DNA of 64,000 nucleotides from Streptomyces scabiei 87.22 (GTDB lineage: Bacteria > Actinomycetota > Actinomycetes > Streptomycetales > Streptomycetaceae), in assembly GCF_000091305.1 (NCBI RefSeq), contig NC_013929.1, positions 6,820,001 through 6,884,000 on the forward strand, given 5' to 3'. Below are positions 42,251 to 50,745 of the stretch, piece by piece. Both the position numbers and the translations under genes were made by a program. Positions within the stretch are counted from its first letter, which is position 1, and each line of letters opens with the position of its first letter. Below the pieces are notes generated by a model. It worked only from the letters and a program-made list of their open reading frames with translations. It was not told where the DNA came from and searched no databases.

Positions 42251-43213
42251 TCACTTGGCTCCCAGGGCTGCCCGGAGGGCCTTCAGATTGGCTTCCTGCA
42301 CCGCGAAGTAGTCCTTGCCGCGCGACTTGGAGGTGATGCCCTCGATCGGGTCGAGGACGTCGGTCTTCAGGTTCGCGTCGGCGGCGATGGTCTTCGCGGT
42401 CTTGTCGCTGACCAGTGTCTCGTAGAACACGGTGGTCACGCCGTCGGCCTTCGCCATGTTCTCCAGCGCCCTGACCCGCGCGCCGCTCGGCTCGGACTCG
42501 GGGTCGAGGCCGGAGATGGCCTCCTCGGTGAGGCCGTAGCGCTCGGCGAGGTAGCCGAAGGCGGCGTGCGTGGTGATGAAGACCTTGGTGTCGGTGTTCT
42601 TCAGACCGTTCTCGAACTGGTCGTTGAGCGCGCCCAGCTTCATGACCAGGGCCTCGGTGTTGGTCTTGTACGTGGAGGCGTGGTCGGGGTCGGCCTTCTC
42701 GAAGGCGGCGCCCACACCCTTGGCGACCTCGGCGTACTTCACGGGGTCGAGCCAGATGTGCGGGTCCTTGCCCTCCAGCTCCTCGTTCTCGTGGTCGTCG
42801 TGCTCGGCGGAGTGGCCGCCCACCTCGTTGCCGTGGTGCTCCATCGACGTCAGGCCGGCCGCGTCGATCTTCGTCTTCACCTCGGACTGCGCGACCGCGT
42901 CGTCGACGGAGGGCTGCAGGCCCTTGAGGTAGAGCACGGCGTCCGACTCCTGGAGCGCGGCCGTCTGCTTGGCGCTGATCTCCAGGTCGTGCGGCTCCTG
43001 GCCGGGTTCGGTCAGACTGGTGACGTTCACGTACTTCCCGCCGATCTGCTCGGCGAGGAAGGCCATCGGGTAGAACGACGCGACGACGTCGAACTTGCCG
43101 GTGTTGCCCGCGGCCGCGCTGTCGCCGCCGCAGGCCGTGAGAGTGGTGAGACCGAGAGCGGCCGCCGCGGTCGCCGCCGCGGGTATCAGAAGTCGTCGTC
43201 GTCCTACGTTCAT
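42251..43213 (-). CDS. znuA: Zinc ABC transporter substrate-binding lipoprotein ZnuA
   Basis: The 320-residue protein has a lipoprotein signal ending in LTTLTAC and a cluster A-I metal-binding fold. The metal-chaperone loop MEHHGNEVGGHSAEHDDHENEE is rich in His and acidic residues, as in ZnuA; His ligands also appear in DPHIWLDP and TTHAAFGYLAERYG. Three ATGs are possible (43228, 43222, 43213). I chose 43213 because GAAAAT stands seven bases before it with TTGACA 18 bases further up, a leaderless promoter overlapped by Zur-type boxes. Confidence 0.93.
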   Translation of the reverse strand: MNVGRRRLLIPAAATAAAALGLTTLTACGGDSAAAGNTGKFDVVASFYPMAFLAEQIGGKYVNVTSLTEPGQEPHDLEISAKQTAALQESDAVLYLKGLQPSVDDAVAQSEVKTKIDAAGLTSMEHHGNEVGGHSAEHDDHENEELEGKDPHIWLDPVKYAEVAKGVGAAFEKADPDHASTYKTNTEALVMKLGALNDQFENGLKNTDTKVFITTHAAFGYLAERYGLTEEAISGLDPESEPSGARVRALENMAKADGVTTVFYETLVSDKTAKTIAADANLKTDVLDPIEGITSKSRGKDYFAVQEANLKALRAALGAK

Positions 43214-43250
43214 GACAGTCATTTTCATCTTATCTGGAAACGATTGTCAA
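43213..43250 (-). promoter_or_regulatory. znuA promoter with two Zur-type boxes
   Basis: Minus strand: TTGACA (43250-43245), 18 bases, GAAAAT (43226-43221), seven bases, ATG at 43213. TGAAAATGACTGTCA (43227-43213) matches 13 of 15 positions of the Streptomyces Zur palindrome TGAAAATGATTTTCA. TGGAAACGATTGTCA (43235-43249, plus strand) matches 12 of 15. Together they cover the -35 to +1 region. Confidence 0.75.
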
Positions 43251-43418
43251 CAAGCCTGGTGGTAAGCCCTTGGTAAGGCCTATGTCCGGTCTGGCACCGA
43301 ACCGATTTGATTGCAGGGCGGCATGCGCCGGTAATCTGAAGCATTCGCTCTGAAGCGCGTTCGCTTCCCTCCAGGGGCGCATCGCTTCGTCGCCCGTCGT
43401 CGTAATGAAGAGAGCACC

Positions 43419-44801
43419 GTGGCCGCCGACAAGATCGACACCATCGTCAGCCTGAGCAAGCGCCGTGGCTTCGTATTCCCGTGCAGCGAGATCTACGGCG
43501 GCCAGCGTGCCGCCTGGGACTACGGACCGCTGGGTGTCGAGCTCAAGGAGAACATCAAGCGTCAGTGGTGGCGCTACATGGTGACGTCGCGCGAGGACGT
43601 GGTCGGCATCGACTCGTCCGTCATCCTGGCCCCCGAGGTCTGGGTCGCCTCCGGCCACGTCGCCACCTTCTCCGACCCGCTCACCGAGTGCACCTCCTGC
43701 CACAAGCGGTTCCGCGCGGACCACCTGGAGGAGGCGTACGAGGCGAAGAAGGGCCGCCTGCCGGAGAACGGCCTCGTGGACATCAACTGCCCCAACTGCG
43801 GCACCAAGGGCCAGTTCACCGAGCCCAAGCAGTTCTCGGGTCTGCTCTCCACGCACCTCGGCCCCACGCAGGACACCGGCTCCGTCGCCTACCTGCGCCC
43901 CGAGACCGCCCAGGGCATCTTCACCAACTTCGCCCAGGTGCAGACCACTTCGCGCCGCAAGCCGCCGTTCGGCATCGCCCAGGTGGGCAAGTCCTTCCGC
44001 AACGAGATCACGCCCGGCAACTTCATCTTCCGCACCCGCGAGTTCGAGCAGATGGAGATGGAGTTCTTCGTCAAGCCGGGCGAGGACGAGAAGTGGCAGG
44101 AGTACTGGATGCAGGAGCGGTGGAACTGGTACACCGGCCTGGGCCTGCGCGAGGAGAACATGCGGTGGTACGACCACCCCAAGGAGAAGCTCTCCCACTA
44201 CTCCAAGCGCACCGCCGACATCGAGTACCGCTTCCAGTTCGGCGGCAACGAGTGGGGTGAGCTGGAGGGCGTCGCCAACCGCACCGACTACGACCTCAAC
44301 GCCCACTCCAAGGCGTCCGGCCAGGACCTGTCGTACTACGACCAGGAGTCCAGCGAGCGGTACACGCCGTACGTCATCGAGCCCGCCGCCGGTGTCGGCC
44401 GCACGCTGCTGGCGTTCCTGCTCGACGCGTACACCGAGGACGAGGCGCCCAACGCCAAGGGCAAGCTGGAGAAGCGTGCTGTGCTGCGCCTGGACCACCG
44501 CATCGCGCCGGTGAAGGTCGCGGTGCTCCCGCTCTCCCGCAACCCCGAGCTGTCCCCGAAGGCGAAGGGGCTCGCCGCGGCGCTGCGGCAGAACTGGAAC
44601 ATCGACTTCGACGACGCGGGCGCCATCGGCCGCCGTTACCGTCGCCAGGACGAGATCGGTACGCCGTACTGCGTGACGGTCGACTTCGACACGCTCGACG
44701 ACAACGCGGTCACCGTGCGTGAGCGCGACTCGATGAAGCAGGAGCGGGTGTCGCTGGACCAGATCGAGGGTTACCTCGCGGGCCGGCTCGTGGGCGCCTG
44801 A
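43419..44801 (+). CDS. glyS: Glycyl-tRNA synthetase (dimeric type)
   Basis: The 460-residue class II synthetase charges tRNA-Gly. Motifs: RRGFVFPCSEIYGG and AAWDYGPLGVELKENIK at the start, zinc cysteines CTSCHK and CPNCGTKG, motif 2 KSFRNEITPGNFIFRTREFEQMEMEFF, and a C-terminal anticodon domain ending in EGYLAGRLVGA. The GTG start follows AAGAGAG. TAATGA at 43403-43408 may be the -10. It is divergent from znuA across about 200 bases. Confidence 0.96.
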   Translation: MAADKIDTIVSLSKRRGFVFPCSEIYGGQRAAWDYGPLGVELKENIKRQWWRYMVTSREDVVGIDSSVILAPEVWVASGHVATFSDPLTECTSCHKRFRADHLEEAYEAKKGRLPENGLVDINCPNCGTKGQFTEPKQFSGLLSTHLGPTQDTGSVAYLRPETAQGIFTNFAQVQTTSRRKPPFGIAQVGKSFRNEITPGNFIFRTREFEQMEMEFFVKPGEDEKWQEYWMQERWNWYTGLGLREENMRWYDHPKEKLSHYSKRTADIEYRFQFGGNEWGELEGVANRTDYDLNAHSKASGQDLSYYDQESSERYTPYVIEPAAGVGRTLLAFLLDAYTEDEAPNAKGKLEKRAVLRLDHRIAPVKVAVLPLSRNPELSPKAKGLAAALRQNWNIDFDDAGAIGRRYRRQDEIGTPYCVTVDFDTLDDNAVTVRERDSMKQERVSLDQIEGYLAGRLVGA

Positions 44802-44867
44802 TGTCAGGGCCGGGTACGCGTCTGCCCGGCTTGAGCGGTTGACCGGCCGCAGGTCGTTCGTGGCCGG

Positions 44868-44895
44868 TCGCGCGGTTCCCCGCGCCCCTGACGGG
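44868..44895 (-). repeat. Dispersed intergenic repeat, copy E
   Basis: Reverse-oriented variant (GCGCGGTTCCCCGCGCCCCT) between the convergent stops of glyS and the phosphatase-family gene. Confidence 0.8.
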
Positions 44896-44911
44896 GCCGG
44901 GGAACTCGGCG

Positions 44912-46027
44912 TCACACATCCAGGTCGGCGAAGAGGGCCGCGTGGTCGGAGGCCTGGTCGGCCTTGGACGTGACCGTGTCGAAGGACGGGAAGGTCCTCG
45001 GCGCCCAGATGCCCCGGCGCTCCACGCCCACGTTCGTCACCCGCTCCCACAACTCCGGGCCGAACAGCAGGTAGTCGAGCTTCTGCTCGTCGCGCTTGCC
45101 GGTGCCGTGGGTGCCCGGAGGGTTGGCGCCGTAGCTCTCGTGGGTCATGGCCTCGCTCAGGCCGGCGTCGAGCAGCAGCCGGACCGGGGGACTGGCGAGG
45201 GAGTCGTTGAGATCGCCTGCCACCACGACCCGCGGGGAGCGGGTGAGGGCGGCCTCGTAGATCTCCCTGACACGCGCGGCCTGGGCCCTGCGGCGCCTGT
45301 CGTTGTCGGCGGCGCGGCCGAAGCCCTTGCTCTTGAAGTGGTTGCCGAGGATCCACAGGGGTTCGCCGCTGACCTCCACCTCGAACTCGGGACAGTCCCG
45401 GCTGAACACCGGCTTCCCGCCCGCGCCGGGATCGAAGATGTGCGACCGCACGGACGTGACCGGGAACCGGCTGAGGATGCCGACGTCGATGCCGCGGCTG
45501 TCGTTGCCGTCCACGAGCAGGTTGAACGGGTACGGGTCGTGCCCGATCGCGCCGCCCAGCACCTGGGAGTTGAAGCGGTCCAGGGTGAGCCGGTCCTCCA
45601 CCTCGACGGTGAGCAGGATGTCCGCGTCGACCTCGGCGATCACCCGGGCGGTGTTCTCCACCGCCGCCCACCTGATGTCGTCCCGCACCAGCTCCGCCCA
45701 ACCGGCCCACGCCGACCGCCCCTTGGCGACGATCCTGACGGCGGGGCCCGCGCCGGGCGACACCGTGTAGAGCTTGGCGCCGCCGCGGGGCTGGTTGACG
45801 AGGAACGGCCGGGCGCCGCCCGCCTCCGGGTCGTGCGCGCCGTGCTTCACGATCAGCTCGGCGATCCGCTCCTTGTCCGCCTCCTGGTAGGTCTCCCTGT
45901 CGAGGAGGGCGACCAGTTCGGCGAAGTCGTCGAGGATCTCCTTGCGCCGCCCGTCGTCGGCGAGGCCGAACACGGCCGGCCGGCGGAAGAGGTTCTCGGC
46001 GTTGAAGGTGGCGATCCGGATGCTCAT
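44912..46027 (-). CDS. Endonuclease/exonuclease/phosphatase family protein
   Basis: The 371-residue protein has the DNase I/EEP fold: MSIRIATFNAENLF (Asn and Glu metal ligands) at the start, WILGNHFKSKGFG, VVAGDLNDSL with Asp and Asn, and SDHAALFADLDV with the catalytic Asp-His near the C-terminus. The SRGIDVGILSRFP segment is typical. It has no signal peptide. Substrate (DNA, phospholipid or other phosphodiester) unknown. GGGAGGG two bases off the ATG gives the start. It is convergent with glyS. Confidence 0.88.
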   Translation of the reverse strand: MSIRIATFNAENLFRRPAVFGLADDGRRKEILDDFAELVALLDRETYQEADKERIAELIVKHGAHDPEAGGARPFLVNQPRGGAKLYTVSPGAGPAVRIVAKGRSAWAGWAELVRDDIRWAAVENTARVIAEVDADILLTVEVEDRLTLDRFNSQVLGGAIGHDPYPFNLLVDGNDSRGIDVGILSRFPVTSVRSHIFDPGAGGKPVFSRDCPEFEVEVSGEPLWILGNHFKSKGFGRAADNDRRRRAQAARVREIYEAALTRSPRVVVAGDLNDSLASPPVRLLLDAGLSEAMTHESYGANPPGTHGTGKRDEQKLDYLLFGPELWERVTNVGVERRGIWAPRTFPSFDTVTSKADQASDHAALFADLDV

Positions 46028-46191
46028 ACGCCCTCCCGAGGGCCGCGCGGCCGGTGCCGGTCCGCTGGCGGCATCTCGAATTGTCCGAGAGCGGACGAAA
46101 GGTGTCCAAGGGAACGACACGGAGAATTTGCGGGCCGGCGGAGGGGCGGGCGGGACGGCCTGACCGGGCGGCCCGGCGGGAGGCCCCGTGG

Positions 46192-46650
46192 CTACGCCAC
46201 GCAGAACTCGTTGCCCTCCGGGTCCCGCATCACCCACCAGTGGCCGGCCGGGCCCCGGTCGAACTCCTCCACGCGGGTGGCCCCCAGCGTCTCCATGCGG
46301 ACGGCCAGGGCCTCCAGCCCCTCCGCCCCGGCGTGGACGTCGATGTGCAGGCGGTTCTTCCCCGACTTGGGCTCCAGGACGTCCTGGAACAGCAGACGGC
46401 GGCCCTTGCCGATGCCGGTGAAGGGGTCGTACGGGTCGTCGGGGTGGCGGACGGCGGCGTAGCCGCGGAAGACGCGGCGGCCGTCGTGCTCGGCGACGGC
46501 GGCCTCGGGCAGATCCCCGCCGGTCAGGAGCTGGCTGATCAGCGTGCTGGGATCCTCCACCACGTAGCCCAGCGCCGCGGCCCAGAAGTCCGCCAGGTGC
46601 TGGGCGTCCCGGGAGTCGATGACCAGTTTCCAGTGCAGTGCGGCTGTCAT
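46192..46650 (-). CDS. VOC family protein paired with a CGNR regulator
   Basis: The 152-residue protein is a glyoxalase-like VOC domain: LHWKLVIDSRDAQHLADFWAAALGY at the start, NRLHIDVHAG in the middle and HWWVMRDPEGNEFCV at the end, with His and Glu ligands in the usual places. The gene is divergent from a CGNR-type gene with only 21 bases between the start codons. TATAAC seven bases before the ATG predicts a leaderless mRNA. Substrate unknown; the pairing suggests ligand-controlled detoxification. Confidence 0.88.
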   Translation of the reverse strand: MTAALHWKLVIDSRDAQHLADFWAAALGYVVEDPSTLISQLLTGGDLPEAAVAEHDGRRVFRGYAAVRHPDDPYDPFTGIGKGRRLLFQDVLEPKSGKNRLHIDVHAGAEGLEALAVRMETLGATRVEEFDRGPAGHWWVMRDPEGNEFCVA

Positions 46651-46674
46651 GTAACCGGTTATATTGGTTACATG
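46648..46674. promoter_or_regulatory. Back-to-back leaderless promoters within one palindrome
   Basis: ATGTAACC (46649-46656), nine bases, GGTTACAT (46666-46673) form a perfect 8-bp inverted repeat that contains most of both start codons. TATATT (46660-46665) stands six bases before the plus ATG, and TATAAC (46663-46658, minus) seven bases before the minus ATG, so the two -10 elements overlap. A protein bound here would control both genes at once. Confidence 0.7.
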
Positions 46675-47331
46675 GGTACGTCGTCCAGCGCATCGGCTTC
46701 CGGACAGGCCCCGGGAGTGTCGGGCATCCCGCTGCGGTCCTACTCCGGGAACGTCTTCCGGTTCGACCCGGGCGCCCTCTGCCTGGAACTCCTCGTCACC
46801 GGCGGCCCCGGCGCCCTGACCCGCTACGAGGTGCTGCACACCCCCGGTGACCTGGTCGCCTGGGCCGAGCAGTCCCGGCTCGCCCCCACGCCGCCCGCCC
46901 TGCGGATCACGGACGACGAGGTGGCGTACGCCCGGCGGCTGCGCGACGCGCTGACCCGTACGGTCGTCTCCCGTGCCGTCGGCGGCGCCGGGCTCCCCGA
47001 GCTGGGCATCGACCCGGCGGACACCGCCGACCTGGACCTCGTCAACGAGGCCGCGGCCCGCCGCCCGCTGGCCCCGGCGATCTGTGCGGACGGCACCCGT
47101 GGCTGGGCCGCCGGCACGGCGACCGGCACCCAGCTCCTCTCCACGGTCGCCCGGGACGCCGTCGACCTCCTCACCGGGCCGTATGCACAGCGGATCCGTA
47201 TGTGCGCCGGAGACCGCTGCTACCTCCTGTACGTCGACACCTCACGCCCCGGCCGCCGCCGCTGGTGCTCGATGGAGCACTGCGGCAACCGACACAAGGT
47301 CCGCGCCCACCGCGTACGCCAGAAGTCCTGA
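46672..47331 (+). CDS. CGNR zinc finger (ABATE) domain protein, probable regulator
   Basis: The 219-residue protein has an ABATE ligand-binding-like domain (DPGALCLELLVTGG to LTRTVVSRAV) and a C-terminal CGNR zinc finger: RIRMCAGDRCYLLYVDTSRPGRRRWCSMEHCGNRHKVRAHR, with Cys pairs and the eponymous CGNR. Such proteins are stress- or ligand-responsive regulators in actinobacteria. The ATG lies inside the palindrome shared with the VOC gene, implying autoregulation. An SRPBCC gene follows after 16 bases. Confidence 0.88.
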   Translation: MGTSSSASASGQAPGVSGIPLRSYSGNVFRFDPGALCLELLVTGGPGALTRYEVLHTPGDLVAWAEQSRLAPTPPALRITDDEVAYARRLRDALTRTVVSRAVGGAGLPELGIDPADTADLDLVNEAAARRPLAPAICADGTRGWAAGTATGTQLLSTVARDAVDLLTGPYAQRIRMCAGDRCYLLYVDTSRPGRRRWCSMEHCGNRHKVRAHRVRQKS

Positions 47332-47347
47332 AGAAAGGGTGATCCCC

Positions 47348-47752
47348 ATGTCGGCTCGATCCACCGGACTCACCAAGGACGCCGGATGGCAGGTCGGAGT
47401 CTCCCGCACCCTGCGCCAATCCCCCGCCACCGTATGGGAGTTCATCAGCGGACCGCGCGGGCTGGCACTGTGGCTCGGGGCCGGTGCGCGGCTCACCCCC
47501 GAGCGCGGCGCCGGATACGAGACCGACGCGGGCGCCACGGGCGAGGTGCGCGGCTACCGCCCCGGTGACCGTATCCGCGTCACCTACGGCGACACGACCG
47601 TCCAGGTCGCCGTGTCGGCCGCCGGGGGCGGCCGGTCGGTGCTCGTCTTCCATCAGGAGCGCATGGCCGGCCCCGAGGAGCGGGAGCGCCAACGGGCGCA
47701 CTGGCGGCGGGTGATGGAGCAGGTCGTGGAGGCGCTGGACCGGCGGACCTGA
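47348..47752 (+). CDS. SRPBCC (START-like) domain protein
   Basis: The 134-residue protein has an SRPBCC ligand-binding fold of the AHSA1 type: VSRTLRQSPATVWEFISGPRGLALWLG at the start, GYRPGDRIRVTYGDTTVQV in the middle and HWRRVMEQVVEALDR at the end. It lies 16 bases after the CGNR gene and is likely cotranscribed. AAAGGGTGAT precedes the ATG. It may bind the same hydrophobic ligand that the regulator senses; this is inference. Confidence 0.85.
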   Translation: MSARSTGLTKDAGWQVGVSRTLRQSPATVWEFISGPRGLALWLGAGARLTPERGAGYETDAGATGEVRGYRPGDRIRVTYGDTTVQVAVSAAGGGRSVLVFHQERMAGPEERERQRAHWRRVMEQVVEALDRRT

Positions 47753-47765
47753 GAGCCGGGCGCGG

Positions 47766-47972
47766 TCACGGGCCCGCCGGGTCCACCGTCGCCTGATGGA
47801 CCTCGGCGAGGTGTTCCCCGGCCTTCAGCCACGGCAGGAACTGCGCGCCCCTGCGCCAGCCGCACGTGTCGCAGCTGATCGTGCGCTGCACTCCCGAACG
47901 CCGGACCCGCACCGTGTGCTCCCGGCCGTGCTGGTCCCAGCGGGTCACCTTGCTCGTGTCGATCCGCTGCAT
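47766..47972 (-). CDS. Small zinc-finger-like hypothetical protein
   Basis: The 68-residue protein (MQRIDTSKVTRWDQHGREHT onward) carries CDTCGW and HLAEVH, a CxxC...HxxxH pattern that could bind one zinc. Function unknown. The ATG at 47972 has GGAG five bases upstream. A longer frame to 48068 would add a Pro-His-Gly repeat encoded by the tandem repeat upstream and is less likely. Confidence 0.65.
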   Translation of the reverse strand: MQRIDTSKVTRWDQHGREHTVRVRRSGVQRTISCDTCGWRRGAQFLPWLKAGEHLAEVHQATVDPAGP

Positions 47973-47990
47973 GACGTCTCCAGCCGTAGG

Positions 47991-48043
47991 GTCCGTTGGT
48001 CCGTGCGGTCCGTGCGGTCCGTGCCGTCCGTGCGGTCCATGAG
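47991..48043. repeat. 9-base tandem repeat GTCCGTGCG
   Basis: Four near-perfect units (47999, 48008, 48017, 48026) are flanked by partial units at 47991 and 48035. The array lies upstream of the small zinc-finger gene and may vary in length between strains. Confidence 0.85.
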
Positions 48044-48130
48044 GAGTGTCCGGCAGGACCCGCGTCAACGGGGTGGATCGTCCCAGGAGTTGACCCAGGT
48101 GTTACCTCGGGCGCGATCCCGGACCAGGAG

Positions 48131-49579
48131 TCACACCACCGCGCGCGGCAGCCGCAGGCTCAGGCCCACGGTCAGGACCACTCCGGCCAGTTGCGCCAGC
48201 AGGACCGTCACCAGCGCGTCCCGCATCCCCATCCCCGGTACCAGCCCCAGGAACAGCGAGCCGAGCGTGGCCACGCCCAGCGCCAGCGCCGACTGCTGAG
48301 TGGTGATCATCACGCCGCTGCCGACACCGGCCCGTGCCGGCGGGACCTCGGAGAGGATGATCCGGAAGACGATGGGGAGCTGGAGCGCCTGACCGCCACC
48401 CGCGACCGCCACCCCGGTGAGCAGCAGCGGCCAGTGCGGCTCGGGCCAGGCCCGCCACACGGCGAGGGCGACGAGGGCGAGACCCACACCCTGGACCAGG
48501 CCGCCGGCCGTCACCACGCGGGAGCCGTACCGGGTCACCAGACGCGGCCCGGCCAGCGAGACCACGAAGAACACCACCGCCATGGGGGAGAGCGCGAGCC
48601 CCGCCGCCGTCGGCCCGAGCCGGGCACCCTCCTGCAGCGCCACCGCGATGACGAACATGAACCCGGCGAACCCGATCGAGAACGGCAGGATCATCACCAG
48701 CCCCCGCCGCAGCGAGAGCAGCCGGAACAGGCTCGGCGGCACCAACGGCGTACGGCCGGCACGGTCGGCGCGCCGCTCGACGAGATAGAAGGCGGTCGCG
48801 GCGAACGGGAACGCGGCCAGCCCCAGCCAGGTCCACAGCGGCCAGCCCGCCGCCCGGCCCTCGGTCAGCGGGACCAGCAGGGTCAGAAGGGAGGCCGCCA
48901 GCAGGACCGTGCCGGGCCCGTCCACCGGCTCGGGGCGGGCCGAGCGGGTCTCCGGCACTGAGCGGACGGTCAGGAGCAGCCCGAGGACGACCACCGGCAC
49001 GTTGACCAGGAAGACGGAGCGCCAGCCGGTGCCGGCGAGGTCGGCCGACACCAGCACCCCGCCCAGGATCTGCCCGGCCACCATGGAGAGTCCGGCCGTG
49101 GCGCCGTACAGGCTCATCGCACGGGCCCGGCGGGCTCCGGCCGTCGCCGACTGGATGGTGGCGAGCACCTGCGGGAGCATCGCGGCGGACGCGGCGCCCT
49201 GCGCGACCCGCGCGGCGACGAGACTCCAGGCGTCCGGCGCGAGCCCGCACGCCAGCGAGGTCACCCCGAAGGCGGCCATGCCCCACAGGAACAGCCGCCG
49301 CCGGCCGAACAGATCGCCCAGTCGCCCGCCGAGCACGAGCAGGACGGCGTACGAGACGCCGTACCCGGCGACGACCAGCTCCAGCACGGCCTCGCTCGCG
49401 GCGAGGTCGCGGCCGATCGTCGGCAGGGCGACGTTGACGATGAAGAAGTCGATGAGGGGCAGCGCCGCGCCGAGCAGGACGGTGAAGAGCCCGAGATCGC
49501 CCAGGGCGGCGAGGGAGACGGGGGAGCGGGCGGCGGAATGTGTCGGTGTCGGTGTCGGTGTCGTAAGGCTCTCGGTCAC
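48131..49579 (-). CDS. MFS drug exporter (DHA2-like)
   Basis: The protein, about 482 residues with a GTG start, has 14 predicted helices. LIDFFIVNVALPTIGRDL and GGRLGDLFGRRRLFLWG (motif A) place it in the DHA2/EmrB drug:H+ antiporter group. The start is uncertain: ATG at 49627 would add 16 residues but would lie inside the operator-like repeat. It is divergent from an XRE regulator, the common arrangement for a repressor-controlled exporter. Confidence 0.87.
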   Translation of the reverse strand: MTESLTTPTPTPTHSAARSPVSLAALGDLGLFTVLLGAALPLIDFFIVNVALPTIGRDLAASEAVLELVVAGYGVSYAVLLVLGGRLGDLFGRRRLFLWGMAAFGVTSLACGLAPDAWSLVAARVAQGAASAAMLPQVLATIQSATAGARRARAMSLYGATAGLSMVAGQILGGVLVSADLAGTGWRSVFLVNVPVVVLGLLLTVRSVPETRSARPEPVDGPGTVLLAASLLTLLVPLTEGRAAGWPLWTWLGLAAFPFAATAFYLVERRADRAGRTPLVPPSLFRLLSLRRGLVMILPFSIGFAGFMFVIAVALQEGARLGPTAAGLALSPMAVVFFVVSLAGPRLVTRYGSRVVTAGGLVQGVGLALVALAVWRAWPEPHWPLLLTGVAVAGGGQALQLPIVFRIILSEVPPARAGVGSGVMITTQQSALALGVATLGSLFLGLVPGMGMRDALVTVLLAQLAGVVLTVGLSLRLPRAVV

Positions 49580-49609
49580 ACGAGCCAGGTTCGCGCGCCG
49601 CTCAGACGG

Positions 49610-49656
49610 GTACCAGAGTCTCTTCATCCTGGTACTGGCGGTACCTGGCAACAGGA
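49610..49656. promoter_or_regulatory. GTACCAG-N12-CTGGTAC operator between exporter and XRE regulator
   Basis: Perfect 7-bp arms at 49610-49616 and 49629-49635, with a third half-site GGTACCTGG just to the right (49640-49648). On the minus strand TTGCCA (49651-49646), 17 bases and GATGAA make a weak promoter for the exporter that the repeat overlaps. Confidence 0.5.
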
Positions 49657-49680
49657 TCCGCAGGGCGGCACCCTGGAGTC

Positions 49681-50613
49681 ATGACGACCACGTCCGCACC
49701 GGAGACACTCGCCCGCCCCGCGGCCGGGGTGCCCGAACGCCCGCCCGCCGCACCCGAGTCGGTGATCCGGCGGCACGAACTCGCCGCCTTCCTGCGCCAC
49801 CGCCGTGAGCACATCGCCCCCGAGCAGGTCGGCCTGCCCCGGGGCCGCCGCCGGCGCACACCGGGACTGCGCCGCGAGGAGGTCGCACAGCTCTCCGCGG
49901 TGGGCGTCACCTGGTACACCTGGCTGGAGCAGGCCCGCGACATCCATGTCTCCGGCCAGGTCCTCGACGCCCTGGCCCGCGCCCTGCTGCTGGACCCCGG
50001 CGAGCGCGCCCATCTCTTCAACCTGGCCGGGGCCGCCGACCCGGCGCCGGGGGCGCGGTGCCACACGATCACCGACGCGCAGTACGCCCTGCTGGAACAG
50101 CTGGAACCCATCCCGGCGTCCATCCAGAACAGCCGCTACGACATCCTGGCCCACAACCGCACCTTCGGACTGCTCTTCTGCGACCTCTCCGAGGTGCCGC
50201 CCGAGGACATGAACTGCATGATCCTCGCCTACACCCACCCCCAATGGCGTGCCTCCATGGTCCAGTTGGAGGAGACCACCCGTTTCCTCGCGGGCAAGCT
50301 GCGCGCCGCGATGGCCGACCACCTCACCGACCCGGCCTGGAAGACGCTGCTCAAGCGGCTGCGCACCGAGTCCGCCGAGTTCCGCGCGGCCTGGGAGCGG
50401 CACGAGGTCGTCGAGAACTTCAACAAGCGCAAGCAGTACCGCAACGCGCACGTCGGCCTCCTCGAGGTCGACCACACCGACCTCTGGCTCGGCCCCCGCC
50501 CCGGCCCGCGCATGGTGACGTACGTACCGGCCGACGAGGAGACCCGCAGGCGCATGGAGAAACTGCACGCGAGGGCCCTGGAGCAGGAGCGGGGGAGGGC
50601 CGGGGACCACTAG
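49681..50613 (+). CDS. XRE/MmyB-type transcriptional regulator
   Basis: The 310-residue protein has an N-terminal helix-turn-helix (LAAFLRHRREHIAPEQVGLP, GLRREEVAQLSAVGVTWYTWLEQ, about 33-90) and a C-terminal MmyB-like ligand domain (ILAHNRTFGLLF, VGLLEVDHTDLWLG, TYVPADEETRRRMEKLHA). MmyB-like regulators often control an adjacent transporter or dehydrogenase, here the divergent MFS exporter. GGAG stands three bases before the ATG. Confidence 0.9.
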   Translation: MTTTSAPETLARPAAGVPERPPAAPESVIRRHELAAFLRHRREHIAPEQVGLPRGRRRRTPGLRREEVAQLSAVGVTWYTWLEQARDIHVSGQVLDALARALLLDPGERAHLFNLAGAADPAPGARCHTITDAQYALLEQLEPIPASIQNSRYDILAHNRTFGLLFCDLSEVPPEDMNCMILAYTHPQWRASMVQLEETTRFLAGKLRAAMADHLTDPAWKTLLKRLRTESAEFRAAWERHEVVENFNKRKQYRNAHVGLLEVDHTDLWLGPRPGPRMVTYVPADEETRRRMEKLHARALEQERGRAGDH

Positions 50614-50644
50614 GGGACAAGGTGCGGCCCGCAGGGGCCGTTGC

Positions 50645-50671
50645 CTTCAGGGGCGCGGGCAACTGCGCGAG
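50645..50671 (+). repeat. Dispersed intergenic repeat, copy F
   Basis: Variant GGGGCGCGGGCAACTGCGCG between the convergent stops of the XRE and MFS genes. Confidence 0.8.
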
Positions 50672-50745
50672 CGACCACGACGTACCCGCACTCGCCGACA
50701 CACCCGTACCGGCACTCCGCCGACGCGCCCCAGGACCCCGCCGTC

